A stretch of 47,899 nucleotides of DNA from an uncultured Acidobacteriia bacterium (GTDB taxonomy: Bacteria; Acidobacteriota; Terriglobia; Bryobacterales; Bryobacteraceae). The stretch covers positions 1 through 47,899 of the forward strand of contig CAIRSA010000478.1 in assembly GCA_903881085.1 (NCBI GenBank), given 5' to 3'. Position numbers and translations under genes: made by a program. A model generated the notes under the pieces. That model did no database searches, was not told the origin of the DNA, and saw only the letters and a program-made list of their open reading frames with translations. Below, piece after piece: positions 24,180 to 32,816 of the stretch. Each line of letters starts with the position of its first letter. Positions within the stretch are counted from its first letter, which is position 1.

Positions 24180-25399
24180 CAAGCTCATCCTACCGCTGGA
24201 CCGTTGTCGCGCTGTTGTGGGTTGTGGCGCTGCTGAACTATCTGGACCGCCAGGTGATCTTCGCAGTCTTCCCACTGCTGCAGGATCAGATGAAGCTGAC
24301 TTCAGCCGAACTCGGTTTGCTGAGCACCGCCTTTCTTTGGATCTATGGAGTGCTGAGTCCGCTGGGCGGTTGGCTGGCGGATCGCTTTAGCCGGCGCGCT
24401 GTTATCTTTGTGAGCCTGGGTGTCTGGTCGGCCGTTACGTTTCTAACTGGTCATGCGCGCAACTACCATGAGTTGTTATTGGCTCGTGCGCTGATGGGCG
24501 TCAGCGAGGCATGCTACCTGCCCGCTGCGCTGGCGCTGATCGCCGACTATCATGGCGAAGGCACCAGGGCTCAGGCAACGGGGCTACATCAAAGTGGCCT
24601 CTACGCGGGAATCGCCGCGGGAGGCATTTACGGCGGATGGATGGGCGAGCACTTCGGTTGGCGTCCTGCTTTTTTTGTACTTGGTGCGGCCGGTCTGGCT
24701 TACGCGGTAGTATTGTTTTCCTTGCTAAAAGAAGCACCGCGACCGGCGCAAACCGTAGCGGGCGCAAAGGGCACGCCCTTCCTCGACGCCATGCAACAGC
24801 TAGCGGCGGTTAAAGCGTTTTGGATGGTCACCTTCGCCAATGCGCTGGCGTCGATTGCGTATTGGTGCGTTTATACGTGGCTGGCACTGTTTCTGTTTGA
24901 GCGGTTTCACATCAGCCTGGGCTCGGCGGGCTTCTCGTCCACCTTCTATATCCAGGTGGCCTCGTTTGTTGGAATACTCGCTGGCGGTATGCTCGCCGAT
25001 CATTGGACCAAGCGCAATCCGCGCGGCCGTCTTTGGACGCAAGCGATCGGTCTCGCGGTGGCGGGACCATTCCTGTTTCTGGTAGGCATCGCTGGATCAT
25101 GGGCGATCCTGATCCCCGGACTGATCTGCTTCGGCCTGGGGCGAGGGCTGTTCGATTGCAACCTGATGCCGGTGGTCTGTCAGTTGGTACCCAAGGAATT
25201 GCGCGCCACGGCTTATGGCATTCTGAACTTCACCTCATGCGTTGCCGGAGGCGCGATGGCGGCGGCCGGTGGCGTATTCAAGGACTCGATCGGCCTTGGA
25301 GGCGCGATACAGATCTCGGCAGTCATGCTGCTGATCGCCGCCGGATGCCTGGCCTTTTTGCGCATGAAGGGAAATCCGGAGTTGGAGCACGCACGATGA
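24176..25399 (+). CDS. MFS transporter, probable sialic-acid permease
   Basis: This 407-residue major-facilitator protein has about 12 membrane helices. LLNYLDRQVIFAVFPLL in helix 1 and GWLADRFSRRAVI between helices 2 and 3 are MFS signatures of the anion/sugar-acid branch; LLLARALMGVSEACYLPAA is helix 4. A central loop near 190-215 splits the halves. It starts inside the nanA stop (ATGA overlap) and overlaps the GntR start the same way. Position between lyase and regulator suggests uptake of sialic acid or a related acid sugar (inference). The fold alone does not prove the substrate. Confidence 0.85.
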   Translation: MTSSSYRWTVVALLWVVALLNYLDRQVIFAVFPLLQDQMKLTSAELGLLSTAFLWIYGVLSPLGGWLADRFSRRAVIFVSLGVWSAVTFLTGHARNYHELLLARALMGVSEACYLPAALALIADYHGEGTRAQATGLHQSGLYAGIAAGGIYGGWMGEHFGWRPAFFVLGAAGLAYAVVLFSLLKEAPRPAQTVAGAKGTPFLDAMQQLAAVKAFWMVTFANALASIAYWCVYTWLALFLFERFHISLGSAGFSSTFYIQVASFVGILAGGMLADHWTKRNPRGRLWTQAIGLAVAGPFLFLVGIAGSWAILIPGLICFGLGRGLFDCNLMPVVCQLVPKELRATAYGILNFTSCVAGGAMAAAGGVFKDSIGLGGAIQISAVMLLIAAGCLAFLRMKGNPELEHAR

Positions 25400-26124
25400 A
25401 AAAAGATAAGACGCTGCTGCCGCAGCCGGTGCGGTCCGATTCGCTATCCAACCAGTTGTACGGAATCTTGAAGGACGCGATCTTCGCCGGCAAGTTCCAG
25501 CCTGGGGAAGCGCTGCGCGAACTGCATGTGGCAAAGACGATGGACGTCAGCCAGGCCACCGTTCGCGAAGCCTTGAACCAACTGGAGCAAGCGGGGCTCG
25601 TAGTGCGCACGCCGAATCGTGGCACCACCGTCACCTGCTTTTCGCGCAACGAAGTACGTGACCGGCTGGCGATGCGCATCGCACTTGAAGATCTGGCGTT
25701 CTGCAAAGCGGCCGGGAACTTATCAGCGGAAGACTTTCAGGAATTGGAGCGCCTCTCCGCGGCCATCGAACAGGGTATCCGCGATAAAAGCTGTCATGAC
25801 ATGACGCTGGCGGATATGCGCTTCCATCGATTGGTATGGCAGAAAGCCGATAGCCCCGTGATGCTGCGCACGCTTGACCAGTTGACCACTCCGCTGTTCG
25901 CATTTCTGAGCGTGTTGCATGGCTCGGGCTTGCATAACCTGCATGACGCGAAGCCACATGGCGATTTGATCCAAGCATTGCGTCAAGCTAAACCGGGGGC
26001 GATTCGGGCTGCCATTCGCGACCACATCGCGGGCTCTTATCGCGAGTTTCTGGACTCGGGCACACCTTCGCTCGATCAGTTGTTGCAGAAGCCGGAAGGC
26101 CTGGCGGCGATGCGCAAGGGTTAG
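25396..26124 (+). CDS. GntR/FadR-family (FCD) transcription regulator
   Basis: This 242-residue regulator has a GntR winged helix at ~15-80 (SNQLYGILKDAIFAGKFQPGE, DVSQATVREALNQLEQAGLV) and an FCD effector domain after it. DMRFHRLVW and a later HGDLIQAL and DHIAGSY supply the Asp/His residues that usually bind metal and the acid-sugar ligand. It starts at ATG 25396 inside the MFS stop; a longer reading frame exists upstream but lies in the MFS gene. As in NanR systems, it probably represses the sialidase and nanA operons through the palindrome in the divergent gap and is released by a sialic-acid-type ligand (inference). Its stop overlaps the convergent gene's stop by 3-4 bases. Confidence 0.88.
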   Translation: MKKDKTLLPQPVRSDSLSNQLYGILKDAIFAGKFQPGEALRELHVAKTMDVSQATVREALNQLEQAGLVVRTPNRGTTVTCFSRNEVRDRLAMRIALEDLAFCKAAGNLSAEDFQELERLSAAIEQGIRDKSCHDMTLADMRFHRLVWQKADSPVMLRTLDQLTTPLFAFLSVLHGSGLHNLHDAKPHGDLIQALRQAKPGAIRAAIRDHIAGSYREFLDSGTPSLDQLLQKPEGLAAMRKG

Positions 26125-26654
26125 CGGACGCCGGCTTTATCCAACTGATCTTTCAGCCACGGATAGAAATTCCTCAGTTCTGATTCCACCATAATTACCA
26201 ATTGTCCCGTTGGAGTTCCTGGTTTAGCGGAGCCCATCGCCATCAGCACACGCCCGCCATTGAGACGTCGCAGGCGAAGGCTGAACTGCGGCTTCTTCTC
26301 ATCGGGAAAATAGTGAACGGAAACCCCGTCTACGGCGAACAGGTTATCCACGATCACTTCCGGATCGTAACTGCGCGCGAGACTAACTAGCGCGCCGTTC
26401 GACTTACGAACAACAAGGATGTGAGAAAAATCGTCATGATCGGCTACCCCAATCTGATACTGCATCGAAATAAAATCGCCGAACTGGCCAGTCTGCCTGG
26501 GAGGGCCAAGGCGTTCAAGAACTTGAATTTTCGATTCCACGCCAAGGATCCACTTGATCTCTAACTCAAAGGCCTTTTCGGCCAAGCCTGCGTGCGGCTG
26601 AGAAAACAGGGGCGCTGACAGCAGCGCCCCCATAAATACAACAAGTTGCTTCAT
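26121..26654 (-). CDS. Small exported protein of unknown function
   Basis: This 177-residue protein has a signal peptide (MKQLVVFMGALLSAPLFSQ). The mature part is mixed alpha/beta with KIQVLERLGPPRQTGQFGDF, YQIGVADHDDFSHILVV and a C-terminal LRNFYPWLKDQLDKAG. I do not recognise a family. ATG 26654 is preferred over an in-frame TTG at 26660; AAAGG lies about ten bases upstream. It starts 13 bp after the alkaline phosphatase gene and so is probably co-transcribed. It converges on the GntR gene, sharing the bases TTAG between the two stop codons. Confidence 0.68.
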   Translation of the reverse strand: MKQLVVFMGALLSAPLFSQPHAGLAEKAFELEIKWILGVESKIQVLERLGPPRQTGQFGDFISMQYQIGVADHDDFSHILVVRKSNGALVSLARSYDPEVIVDNLFAVDGVSVHYFPDEKKPQFSLRLRRLNGGRVLMAMGSAKPGTPTGQLVIMVESELRNFYPWLKDQLDKAGVR

Positions 26655-26667
26655 TTCCAACCTTTAC

Positions 26668-28695
26668 TTACTTTCCAATCGTTTTGATAAATTTGCTATT
26701 CGCCAGGGCGTCGATGAACTTATCGCCATCCGCGGTGTCGGTGGAGAGGGTTGCCGCCATCTTGAAGAAGATGTCTGACTCGTCCATGTATCCCATGAAG
26801 TTATAGGCGCCGGGGCCCTGTGCCGTGACCGGGACGCTGGAACCGGTATGGTCGCCTGTGCGGAAACCGACCGAGATACGGCGCAAACCTTCGCCAGCGT
26901 TGACGGGGTAACCTGTCTTGCTATCCATTTTATAGGCGGTGGAACCATAGTAAGTGGAGTAAGTGCTGGTCCACGGAGTGTCGGCCGGGGCCACGGGGAC
27001 AAATGATCCGGGCTGGCCCAGCGTGGCGAGTCCATTATTCGAAGCAGTGGTGCTGCTGTTGATAAACGGCAGGCCGGCACGAACGTTCGCGTAAGAATCG
27101 CCCCAAACAGTGAAGTCCATGGCGCCGGCAGAGGTCTTGAAGGCTACCTTTTCCGACTTCGTGCGATTGAAGTATTCTTCGTCGGGAGTGTTGCTGACAC
27201 CGATGATGCTCATCGATTGATCGTGATCGGCGGTGACCACAATCAACGTGTCCTTCACCTGACGCTTGGCAATCCACGCGCGAGCCACGCCAACCGATTT
27301 ATCGAGTTCGATTGCGTCCCAGATGGTTCCGGCGGCCTGGTTCGGGTGCGATTGCTTGTCGATCGACGCGCCTTCCACCATCAGGATGAAGGGCGCACTG
27401 CTGAAGCTGGTGGACAGCACTTCGATTGCCTTGGCGGTCATCTGCTCGAGCATCGGCTGATCGGTATAAGCGCCAAGGTCAGCAGCGGGTTCGGAGGCGG
27501 GGCGAGCCAGCCCGAGTTTGTCATAGGCAACATCCATGTTGACGTCAGAGGCAGTTGCGATACCGTTGCTGGCGGGCGCGGGCTTGGCCGAGCCCTTGAA
27601 GAGGCCGAGCAGCGGTGCGGGGGTGTTAATCATGCCGAGGTCGGTAGCGTTGGTGACATAGCGATAACCCAGCGCTTGAAATTCAGCGATCAGATCACGC
27701 TTGTCGGTGCGGCCGGCAGAAGTAAACGGATCGGTGCCGCCGCCGAGAATGACATCGAATGCAGGGCGGCCGCCCAACATCGGGTTCTCAAGATACTGGC
27801 GGGCAATTTCCAGGCGAGCCTGGCGGTAACCTACATAGGAGCCTTCCACGGCCGGGGTCGCATCGGTAATGGCGGCGGTGGAAACGATGCCGGTGCGGTA
27901 TTGATATTTGCGCTTCAGGTACTGCCACAGATTTTCCACACGAGGATTGTCAGTGATGTATTGCAGGTTGGCAGCGTTAGTCTGGCCGTTGAAGCGCCAC
28001 TTGCAATCGGTGCCATCGGGAAGCGAGTTTACAGCATTCAGATAGCTCTTATTCCCGGTTGCCCAGGCTGTGCCTGTATTGGCCGAATCGGGAACCACGG
28101 AATCCGTGCCGTAAGTCATCGACATGCCGCTGACGGGCATCTTGTCCATCTCGAGCAGATTGTCGAAAAAGCCATCGCGGAAAGAGTTCTTTCCGTTTGC
28201 GTCCACAATCGCGCGCGAAACCAGGCGGGCAGCATCGCGATATGCGGTGCCCATGGCATCGCCAATAAAGAGGACGATGTTGCGGCGCTGCGCAAGGGCA
28301 AAGTCAAACACAGAAACGGTGCGGCTGTCTTTCACGTCAGAGCCACCGGCGTTAACGGAAACGTCAACCTTCAGATCGCCAGGCGTGTCGAATGATTGCA
28401 GATTCGCGCGCATTACCCAGTCGGTAGTGTTATCGCAATCCAGGTCAGTCTTCACTGGTGCGGAGAATCTCGATGTCAGGTCGATCCCCCCGGCCATAAC
28501 TTTCAAATTCTTCACGCTATCCGCATTGCGGACTTCCAGCACCAGATCCACCAGTTGGCCTTGCAAAAGGCGCGTGCGCTCCGGCAACAGGATTTTTACG
28601 CTTGGTTTCACCGATTGCGCCATTCCAGCGGCGGTTACCAGGCAGGAAAGGAAAACAATACGTAACTTATGGGTCAAGACCACAGATTTCTCCAT
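26668..28695 (-). CDS. Secreted alkaline phosphatase, PhoA superfamily
   Basis: This 675-residue exported phosphatase has a signal peptide ending GMAQS, then a ~100-residue beta-rich N-terminal domain not present in E. coli PhoA. The catalytic core begins NIVLFIGDAMG (Asp146), with the nucleophile in VPDSANTGTAW (Ser204). FILMVEGASIDKQSH, TADHDQS and GDHTGSSVPV supply zinc ligands. Length is greater than the ~450 of classical PhoA. It should release phosphate from monoesters in the periplasm or outside. The next gene on the same strand is a small secreted protein. A 5-bp-arm palindrome (TTATCGATGATAA, 28733-28745) and a CCTCAACGAGTTGAGG hairpin lie just upstream; whether they regulate it is unknown. 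Confidence 0.88.
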   Translation of the reverse strand: MEKSVVLTHKLRIVFLSCLVTAAGMAQSVKPSVKILLPERTRLLQGQLVDLVLEVRNADSVKNLKVMAGGIDLTSRFSAPVKTDLDCDNTTDWVMRANLQSFDTPGDLKVDVSVNAGGSDVKDSRTVSVFDFALAQRRNIVLFIGDAMGTAYRDAARLVSRAIVDANGKNSFRDGFFDNLLEMDKMPVSGMSMTYGTDSVVPDSANTGTAWATGNKSYLNAVNSLPDGTDCKWRFNGQTNAANLQYITDNPRVENLWQYLKRKYQYRTGIVSTAAITDATPAVEGSYVGYRQARLEIARQYLENPMLGGRPAFDVILGGGTDPFTSAGRTDKRDLIAEFQALGYRYVTNATDLGMINTPAPLLGLFKGSAKPAPASNGIATASDVNMDVAYDKLGLARPASEPAADLGAYTDQPMLEQMTAKAIEVLSTSFSSAPFILMVEGASIDKQSHPNQAAGTIWDAIELDKSVGVARAWIAKRQVKDTLIVVTADHDQSMSIIGVSNTPDEEYFNRTKSEKVAFKTSAGAMDFTVWGDSYANVRAGLPFINSSTTASNNGLATLGQPGSFVPVAPADTPWTSTYSTYYGSTAYKMDSKTGYPVNAGEGLRRISVGFRTGDHTGSSVPVTAQGPGAYNFMGYMDESDIFFKMAATLSTDTADGDKFIDALANSKFIKTIGK

Positions 28696-28811
28696 CTTCG
28701 GTTGAGATTCCCCTCAACGAGTTGAGGAGTAATTATCGATGATAAGACTGCAATCGTTAACATCAGACGACAACAAGAAGAATCCTTCGTTACATTCGTG
28801 ACGAGGCAAGT

Positions 28812-30071
28812 TCACCACGCTTCGCGGTTGGCTATCTTTACGCGAAACAGCGGCTTGGCACGCTCCTCGTCTTCCATTTCGTATGACTGTGACGTCTTCG
28901 CTTCGGAGTAGTCGCGCCACAGCCAGGCCAGCGACTCCGGCAAATCCAACGCGCCCTGCGCAATGGCATGGGCGCTTTCGCCAAACCGGAAATGGAAATC
29001 GTAACCTTTCAGCTTTAGAGCGTTCGCGAGTTGAATGTTGTTGAGGGGCCAGCTGCCTGCCTGATTTTCAATGTCGTCGTTGCCATCGGACATCCACACC
29101 CGTAAATTCTTTTTCGCTTCGCGCCGCACGCGGTGAGAGACGATGTAGCCGCCATCCTGCCCTTTTTCCGGATGCCATTGGATCGCGGCGTAGCTGCCGA
29201 TATGCGATAGCACGCGGCTGAACTGTTCCGGGAAATACCACGCTGCGTTCAGAGCACAGATGGCTCCGGATGAAGCCCCGGCAATGGCGCGCGAGTAGGC
29301 ATCGGGGCGCAGTTTATGCTGTTTCGAGACCTCAGGCAGCACTTCTTCCAGCAGGTACCGGCCATAACGATCCGATACCGTATCGTATTGAATGCTGCGC
29401 ATACGGGTGCCGGTTGCTTCCCCGCCCTCGCCCGGCGAAATCAATACATGAACCATCGGCGGGATGATTTTCTTGTGGACAAGATTATCGCTGACGATTT
29501 GCAGCCGCAAACGCAGCAGGTCCTGATTGCCGACGATTGTTTCACCATCCTGCCAGACCATCAACGGCGCCGGCCGCGATGGGTCCACGCCGGGGTTGAC
29601 GTAAATCCAATAGTTGGCCGACATGCCTGGATAGATTTTACTCTTCAGGGTGGCTTGTGCCGAAAGCTTGCCACGGGCCACGCCCGGCAACGGATAGGAA
29701 TCGGGATTATAGCCAGCCACATCGTAAGTTCCGAGTACCTTGCCTTGGGATGTGTAGCTGTAGTTGTGAGTAGTGCCTAGCCGCAGAGTCTTCAGCAGGT
29801 ACCAATAGCTGCTGCCCGCGATGCGCTTCATTGGCAGGGGCGGCTGCTTGTCGATGGAGACAGAAGCTTGAGCGAGCGACTCCACTGCGAACAGGAAGTC
29901 CTGTCCCCACACGGCTACGCCATCTCGGCCTTTAAGACCAGGAAGGCCAGCATCAATCATTCCGCGCAGACGGGGTGAATCCGTCCGCGCGGCGTCAATC
30001 AATTCCTGGAGCGGATGCGGCTGCGCTTGAGCCGCGCCTGCGACCAGCAGCAACAATGGGAAAATGGCCAT
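28812..30071 (-). CDS. Secreted esterase, enterochelin-esterase-like fold
   Basis: This 419-residue protein has a signal peptide (MAIFPLLLLVAGAAQAQ). After an immunoglobulin-like N-terminal region (RIAGSSYWYLLKTLRLGTTH), residues ~140-400 form an esterase of the D/enterochelin type: NYWIYVNPGVDPS, the nucleophile GASSGA (Ser257), and probable His in ESAHAIAQG near 377. It would hydrolyse an ester outside the cytoplasm; the substrate is unknown. It starts 14 bp after the halogenase-like gene's stop, so the pair is likely co-transcribed and could act on the same compound (inference). Carbohydrate acetyl/feruloyl esterase is the main alternative. Confidence 0.8.
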   Translation of the reverse strand: MAIFPLLLLVAGAAQAQPHPLQELIDAARTDSPRLRGMIDAGLPGLKGRDGVAVWGQDFLFAVESLAQASVSIDKQPPLPMKRIAGSSYWYLLKTLRLGTTHNYSYTSQGKVLGTYDVAGYNPDSYPLPGVARGKLSAQATLKSKIYPGMSANYWIYVNPGVDPSRPAPLMVWQDGETIVGNQDLLRLRLQIVSDNLVHKKIIPPMVHVLISPGEGGEATGTRMRSIQYDTVSDRYGRYLLEEVLPEVSKQHKLRPDAYSRAIAGASSGAICALNAAWYFPEQFSRVLSHIGSYAAIQWHPEKGQDGGYIVSHRVRREAKKNLRVWMSDGNDDIENQAGSWPLNNIQLANALKLKGYDFHFRFGESAHAIAQGALDLPESLAWLWRDYSEAKTSQSYEMEDEERAKPLFRVKIANREAW

Positions 30072-30085
30072 GCAGCCATTTTAAG

Positions 30086-31396
30086 CTAAGGCCGTGCGCC
30101 GTCCGGCAACACGAGTTCATTCGCCTTGTGCGTAGCAAGCTCCATGGGAGTGCCGCCATCCCAACCCATTGGTAACTTCTTGCCTTCCGGATACAGTTCC
30201 TCAATAGCGGGCCACACGCAATCCACGCGTTCATCGAACAGATCGCCGATCAACAGGTCAGTGACAGTGCCACGCAGTTCCGGATTCTTGCGCATCAAGG
30301 CGCCGAAGCTGAAGCCATCGTAGAATTCGCAAACCAGCCGGCGCATGCGGTCCACACCCACGTTGAAGGCCGGGCCCCAGGCACCCAACTGCGCTTCGGA
30401 AACATCGTTCTTGCGCAAGCCATCCACCACGGCATCGGCCGCGAGTTGCCCTGACTTCAACGCGAGCAGCACGCCCGATGAGTACAACGGATCGAGGAAA
30501 CCGAAAGCATCGCCCACCATTACCCAGCCGTTGCCGGCGACTTTGGTGGCGCGATAGGAATAGTCGCGCGTGGCGAAATAACCGGTCACTCGTTTCGCGT
30601 TGGCCACGCGTTCCTTCACCGCCGGGCAGCGTTCGACCTCTTCTTCGTAAGTCTTTTCGTGATCGTTGCGGCCTTTGAACAGATAGTCAAACGGTGCTAC
30701 GACGCCAATGCTGACGCGGTTGTCGTGCAGCGGGATGTTCCAGAACCAGCCCTGCTTGTTGGCGGTCTGCAGCACAATGGTTGCGCCTTCGTCCTTGCCG
30801 GTGTCGCGGTAGGCGCCTTCCCAATATGTCCAGATTGCGCCCTTGTTCAGTAGCGGATCCCAGATGCGAAGCTTGAATTTGTGCTGCAAGAGGCCACTTT
30901 GGCCGCTTGCGTCGATGACAACCCGTGCCCGAACTTCGCGCTCAGAGCCGTCTTCATTACGAATGATGACGCCCACGGCATGGTCATTTTCAAAGATCAC
31001 ATCGCGGACGTGCACGCCCTCTTCCGCCTCAACGCCATGTTCACGTGCGTTGTTCAACATCATCTCGTCGAATTCGCTGCGCACAACCTGCCACGTCTGC
31101 GAGCATTCGTGCGGCTTATTGTCCCAGAAGTAGAACGGCGCAGACAGCTTGCCCATCGCGTTGACAAACTGGACGCTGTACTTCTTAACGAAATTGGTCT
31201 TCTTCAGCTTCTCAAGCATGCCCAGCCGTTCCAGCACCCAATAAGTTTCCGGAATCAGAGACTCGCCGATGTGAAATCGCGGAAACTTCATGCGCTCAAA
31301 CAACTGCACCTTGAAACCTTGCTGCGCAACTAGAGTCGCGGCCGTGGATCCGGCGGGACCCCCGCCGATTACGATGACGTCTGGACTGGAATTCAT
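30086..31396 (-). CDS. Flavin-dependent halogenase-like enzyme
   Basis: This 436-residue FAD enzyme of the GR2 fold has the nucleotide motif VIGGGPAGSTAA (G11-G16) and FPRFHIGESLIP near 38-49. QGWFWNIPL (W217-P222) matches the WxWxIP motif of flavin-dependent halogenases, and FGFLDPLYSSGV fits the later FxxPxxSxG region. Those motifs favour a halogenase over a geranylgeranyl reductase or monooxygenase, though homologues exist with untested substrates. It is cytoplasmic and would need a flavin reductase, which is not in the window. The start is chosen at ATG 31396 because the Rossmann fold begins there; ATG 31432 is possible. It precedes the esterase gene by 14 bp. Confidence 0.75.
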   Translation of the reverse strand: MNSSPDVIVIGGGPAGSTAATLVAQQGFKVQLFERMKFPRFHIGESLIPETYWVLERLGMLEKLKKTNFVKKYSVQFVNAMGKLSAPFYFWDNKPHECSQTWQVVRSEFDEMMLNNAREHGVEAEEGVHVRDVIFENDHAVGVIIRNEDGSEREVRARVVIDASGQSGLLQHKFKLRIWDPLLNKGAIWTYWEGAYRDTGKDEGATIVLQTANKQGWFWNIPLHDNRVSIGVVAPFDYLFKGRNDHEKTYEEEVERCPAVKERVANAKRVTGYFATRDYSYRATKVAGNGWVMVGDAFGFLDPLYSSGVLLALKSGQLAADAVVDGLRKNDVSEAQLGAWGPAFNVGVDRMRRLVCEFYDGFSFGALMRKNPELRGTVTDLLIGDLFDERVDCVWPAIEELYPEGKKLPMGWDGGTPMELATHKANELVLPDGARP

Positions 31397-31571
31397 AAGT
31401 TGGTTACCGGGCAATGATCGGAATGAATACATTCAGTGTAAACCGATACGGCCACACACTGCTAGCCAATTCGATGCCCGCCGGGTGTGGTCGATTTTTT
31501 AAATCAGTACGCCGCACACTCTTCAGCAGAATTCATTTACAGTAGTAGAATTGCTCCTACGGCTAACAATT

Positions 31572-32813
31572 ATGAAGACGGTCACCATGTTCGGTTTGAT
31601 TTGCGCGCTGCCTTTGATGGCCCAGAATTCGACTTTCAAAGTCACGCTGCTGGGAACCTCCGGGCCCGGGCTGTCACTGGATCGCTCAGAAGCTGGGACA
31701 CTGGTCCAGGCAGGCTCGGAAAACCTGCTGTTTGACTGCGGCCGAGGCATTCCTGAGCGACTCACGCAGCTCGGACTGGGCAACATAAACAAGGTGTTTC
31801 TCACCCATCTGCACTCTGATCACACGCAGGGATTGCCAATCTTGTGGATGGGCTCGTGGAACGGACGCGGCACGAATCCGCTATCGCTCTTCGGTCCCGC
31901 GCAGGACACCGACCAGCCAACCGGGACCACTGGCCTGGCTACGCAACTCACCGCGGCTTATGCCACAAACACGCATATCCGCCGCGATCTTGTGGAACAT
32001 TGGGCGCCCGAGGGAATTACCATCGCAGCAAAGGATGTCACTGAAGGCGTCGTCTATCAGAACAATGGCGTCACGGTGACCGCGTTCCTGGTGGATCATG
32101 CGCCAGTCAAGCCTGCTCTCGGTTATCGCGTCGATTTCGGCGGCCGCTCAGTCGTTATCTCCGGCGATACTACCGCCTCAGACAACCTGGTGAAGTTTGC
32201 CAAGGGGGTTGATCTTCTGGTGCATGAGATCTGGACGGGAGCGGCCAGCACCGATATTGCAACGTCGCTTTACCACACCACGCCAGAACAGGCTGCAAGC
32301 GTATTCTCGCGAGCAGCACCCAAGCTTGCACTGCTCACCCACTTCGCACCCATGTTGGCGGATGTCACAAAGAATATCCGCAGCGCCGGCTATGGCGGTC
32401 CACTGCAGATGGGCGCCGACCTTCTTTCGGTGGAAGTTGGCGATCAGTTGAAAGTGAATCCTTGCAGCACGACCGCGACGCCAGTGGCCTCGGCCGCAAC
32501 CAGCGACACCTACAAACCGGCCATCACAGCGGATGGAACGATCATCGTGTGGGGCTCCGCCTTCACGCCCGAGGGCGGCAACTCACTCCGCTTTACCCGC
32601 GCCGGCACGGGGCCCGGCCAAGGCGCAGGCCCTGGCGGCGCAGGCCAGGCTGCGACGGTAATTGACGAAACATCAAACCTGTTTTTCTGGGACAAATCGG
32701 CCACGCAAATCAATGCGGCACTGGGAGGAAAACTGGCCGCGGGTCAATGGAATCTGGTTGTACGAAACGGCTGCGGCGTTAGTTCCGCGGCACTTGGGGT
32801 TACAATTCAATAA
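31572..32813 (+). CDS. Exported metallo-beta-lactamase-fold hydrolase
   Basis: This 413-residue protein has a signal peptide (MKTVTMFGLICALPLMAQ). The beta-lactamase fold shows VFLTHLHSDHTQG (His79-x-His81-x-Asp83-His84), VVISGDTTASD and LLTHFAP, giving a two-zinc site of the RNase Z / arylsulfatase-like branch. The last ~100 residues are a beta-sandwich (IIVWGSAFTPEGGNSLRF, GQWNLVVRNGCGVSSAAL) of the TIG/IPT look seen in Acidobacterial surface proteins. Export makes an RNase Z role unlikely; a secreted sulfatase, phosphodiesterase or lactonase is likelier. It is followed 3 bp later by a GNAT gene and is divergent from the halogenase-like gene. Confidence 0.8.
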   Translation: MKTVTMFGLICALPLMAQNSTFKVTLLGTSGPGLSLDRSEAGTLVQAGSENLLFDCGRGIPERLTQLGLGNINKVFLTHLHSDHTQGLPILWMGSWNGRGTNPLSLFGPAQDTDQPTGTTGLATQLTAAYATNTHIRRDLVEHWAPEGITIAAKDVTEGVVYQNNGVTVTAFLVDHAPVKPALGYRVDFGGRSVVISGDTTASDNLVKFAKGVDLLVHEIWTGAASTDIATSLYHTTPEQAASVFSRAAPKLALLTHFAPMLADVTKNIRSAGYGGPLQMGADLLSVEVGDQLKVNPCSTTATPVASAATSDTYKPAITADGTIIVWGSAFTPEGGNSLRFTRAGTGPGQGAGPGGAGQAATVIDETSNLFFWDKSATQINAALGGKLAAGQWNLVVRNGCGVSSAALGVTIQ

Positions 32814-32816
32814 TCT

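Noticed and set aside
25003..25395. In-frame extension upstream of the GntR regulator
   Set aside because: It lies wholly inside the MFS gene in another frame; the ATG at 25396 in an ATGA overlap and the winged-helix start right after it define the gene.
27217..28395. 392-codon plus-strand frame across the alkaline phosphatase
   Set aside because: Antisense shadow of a gene with intact catalytic motifs; typical of GC-rich coding DNA.
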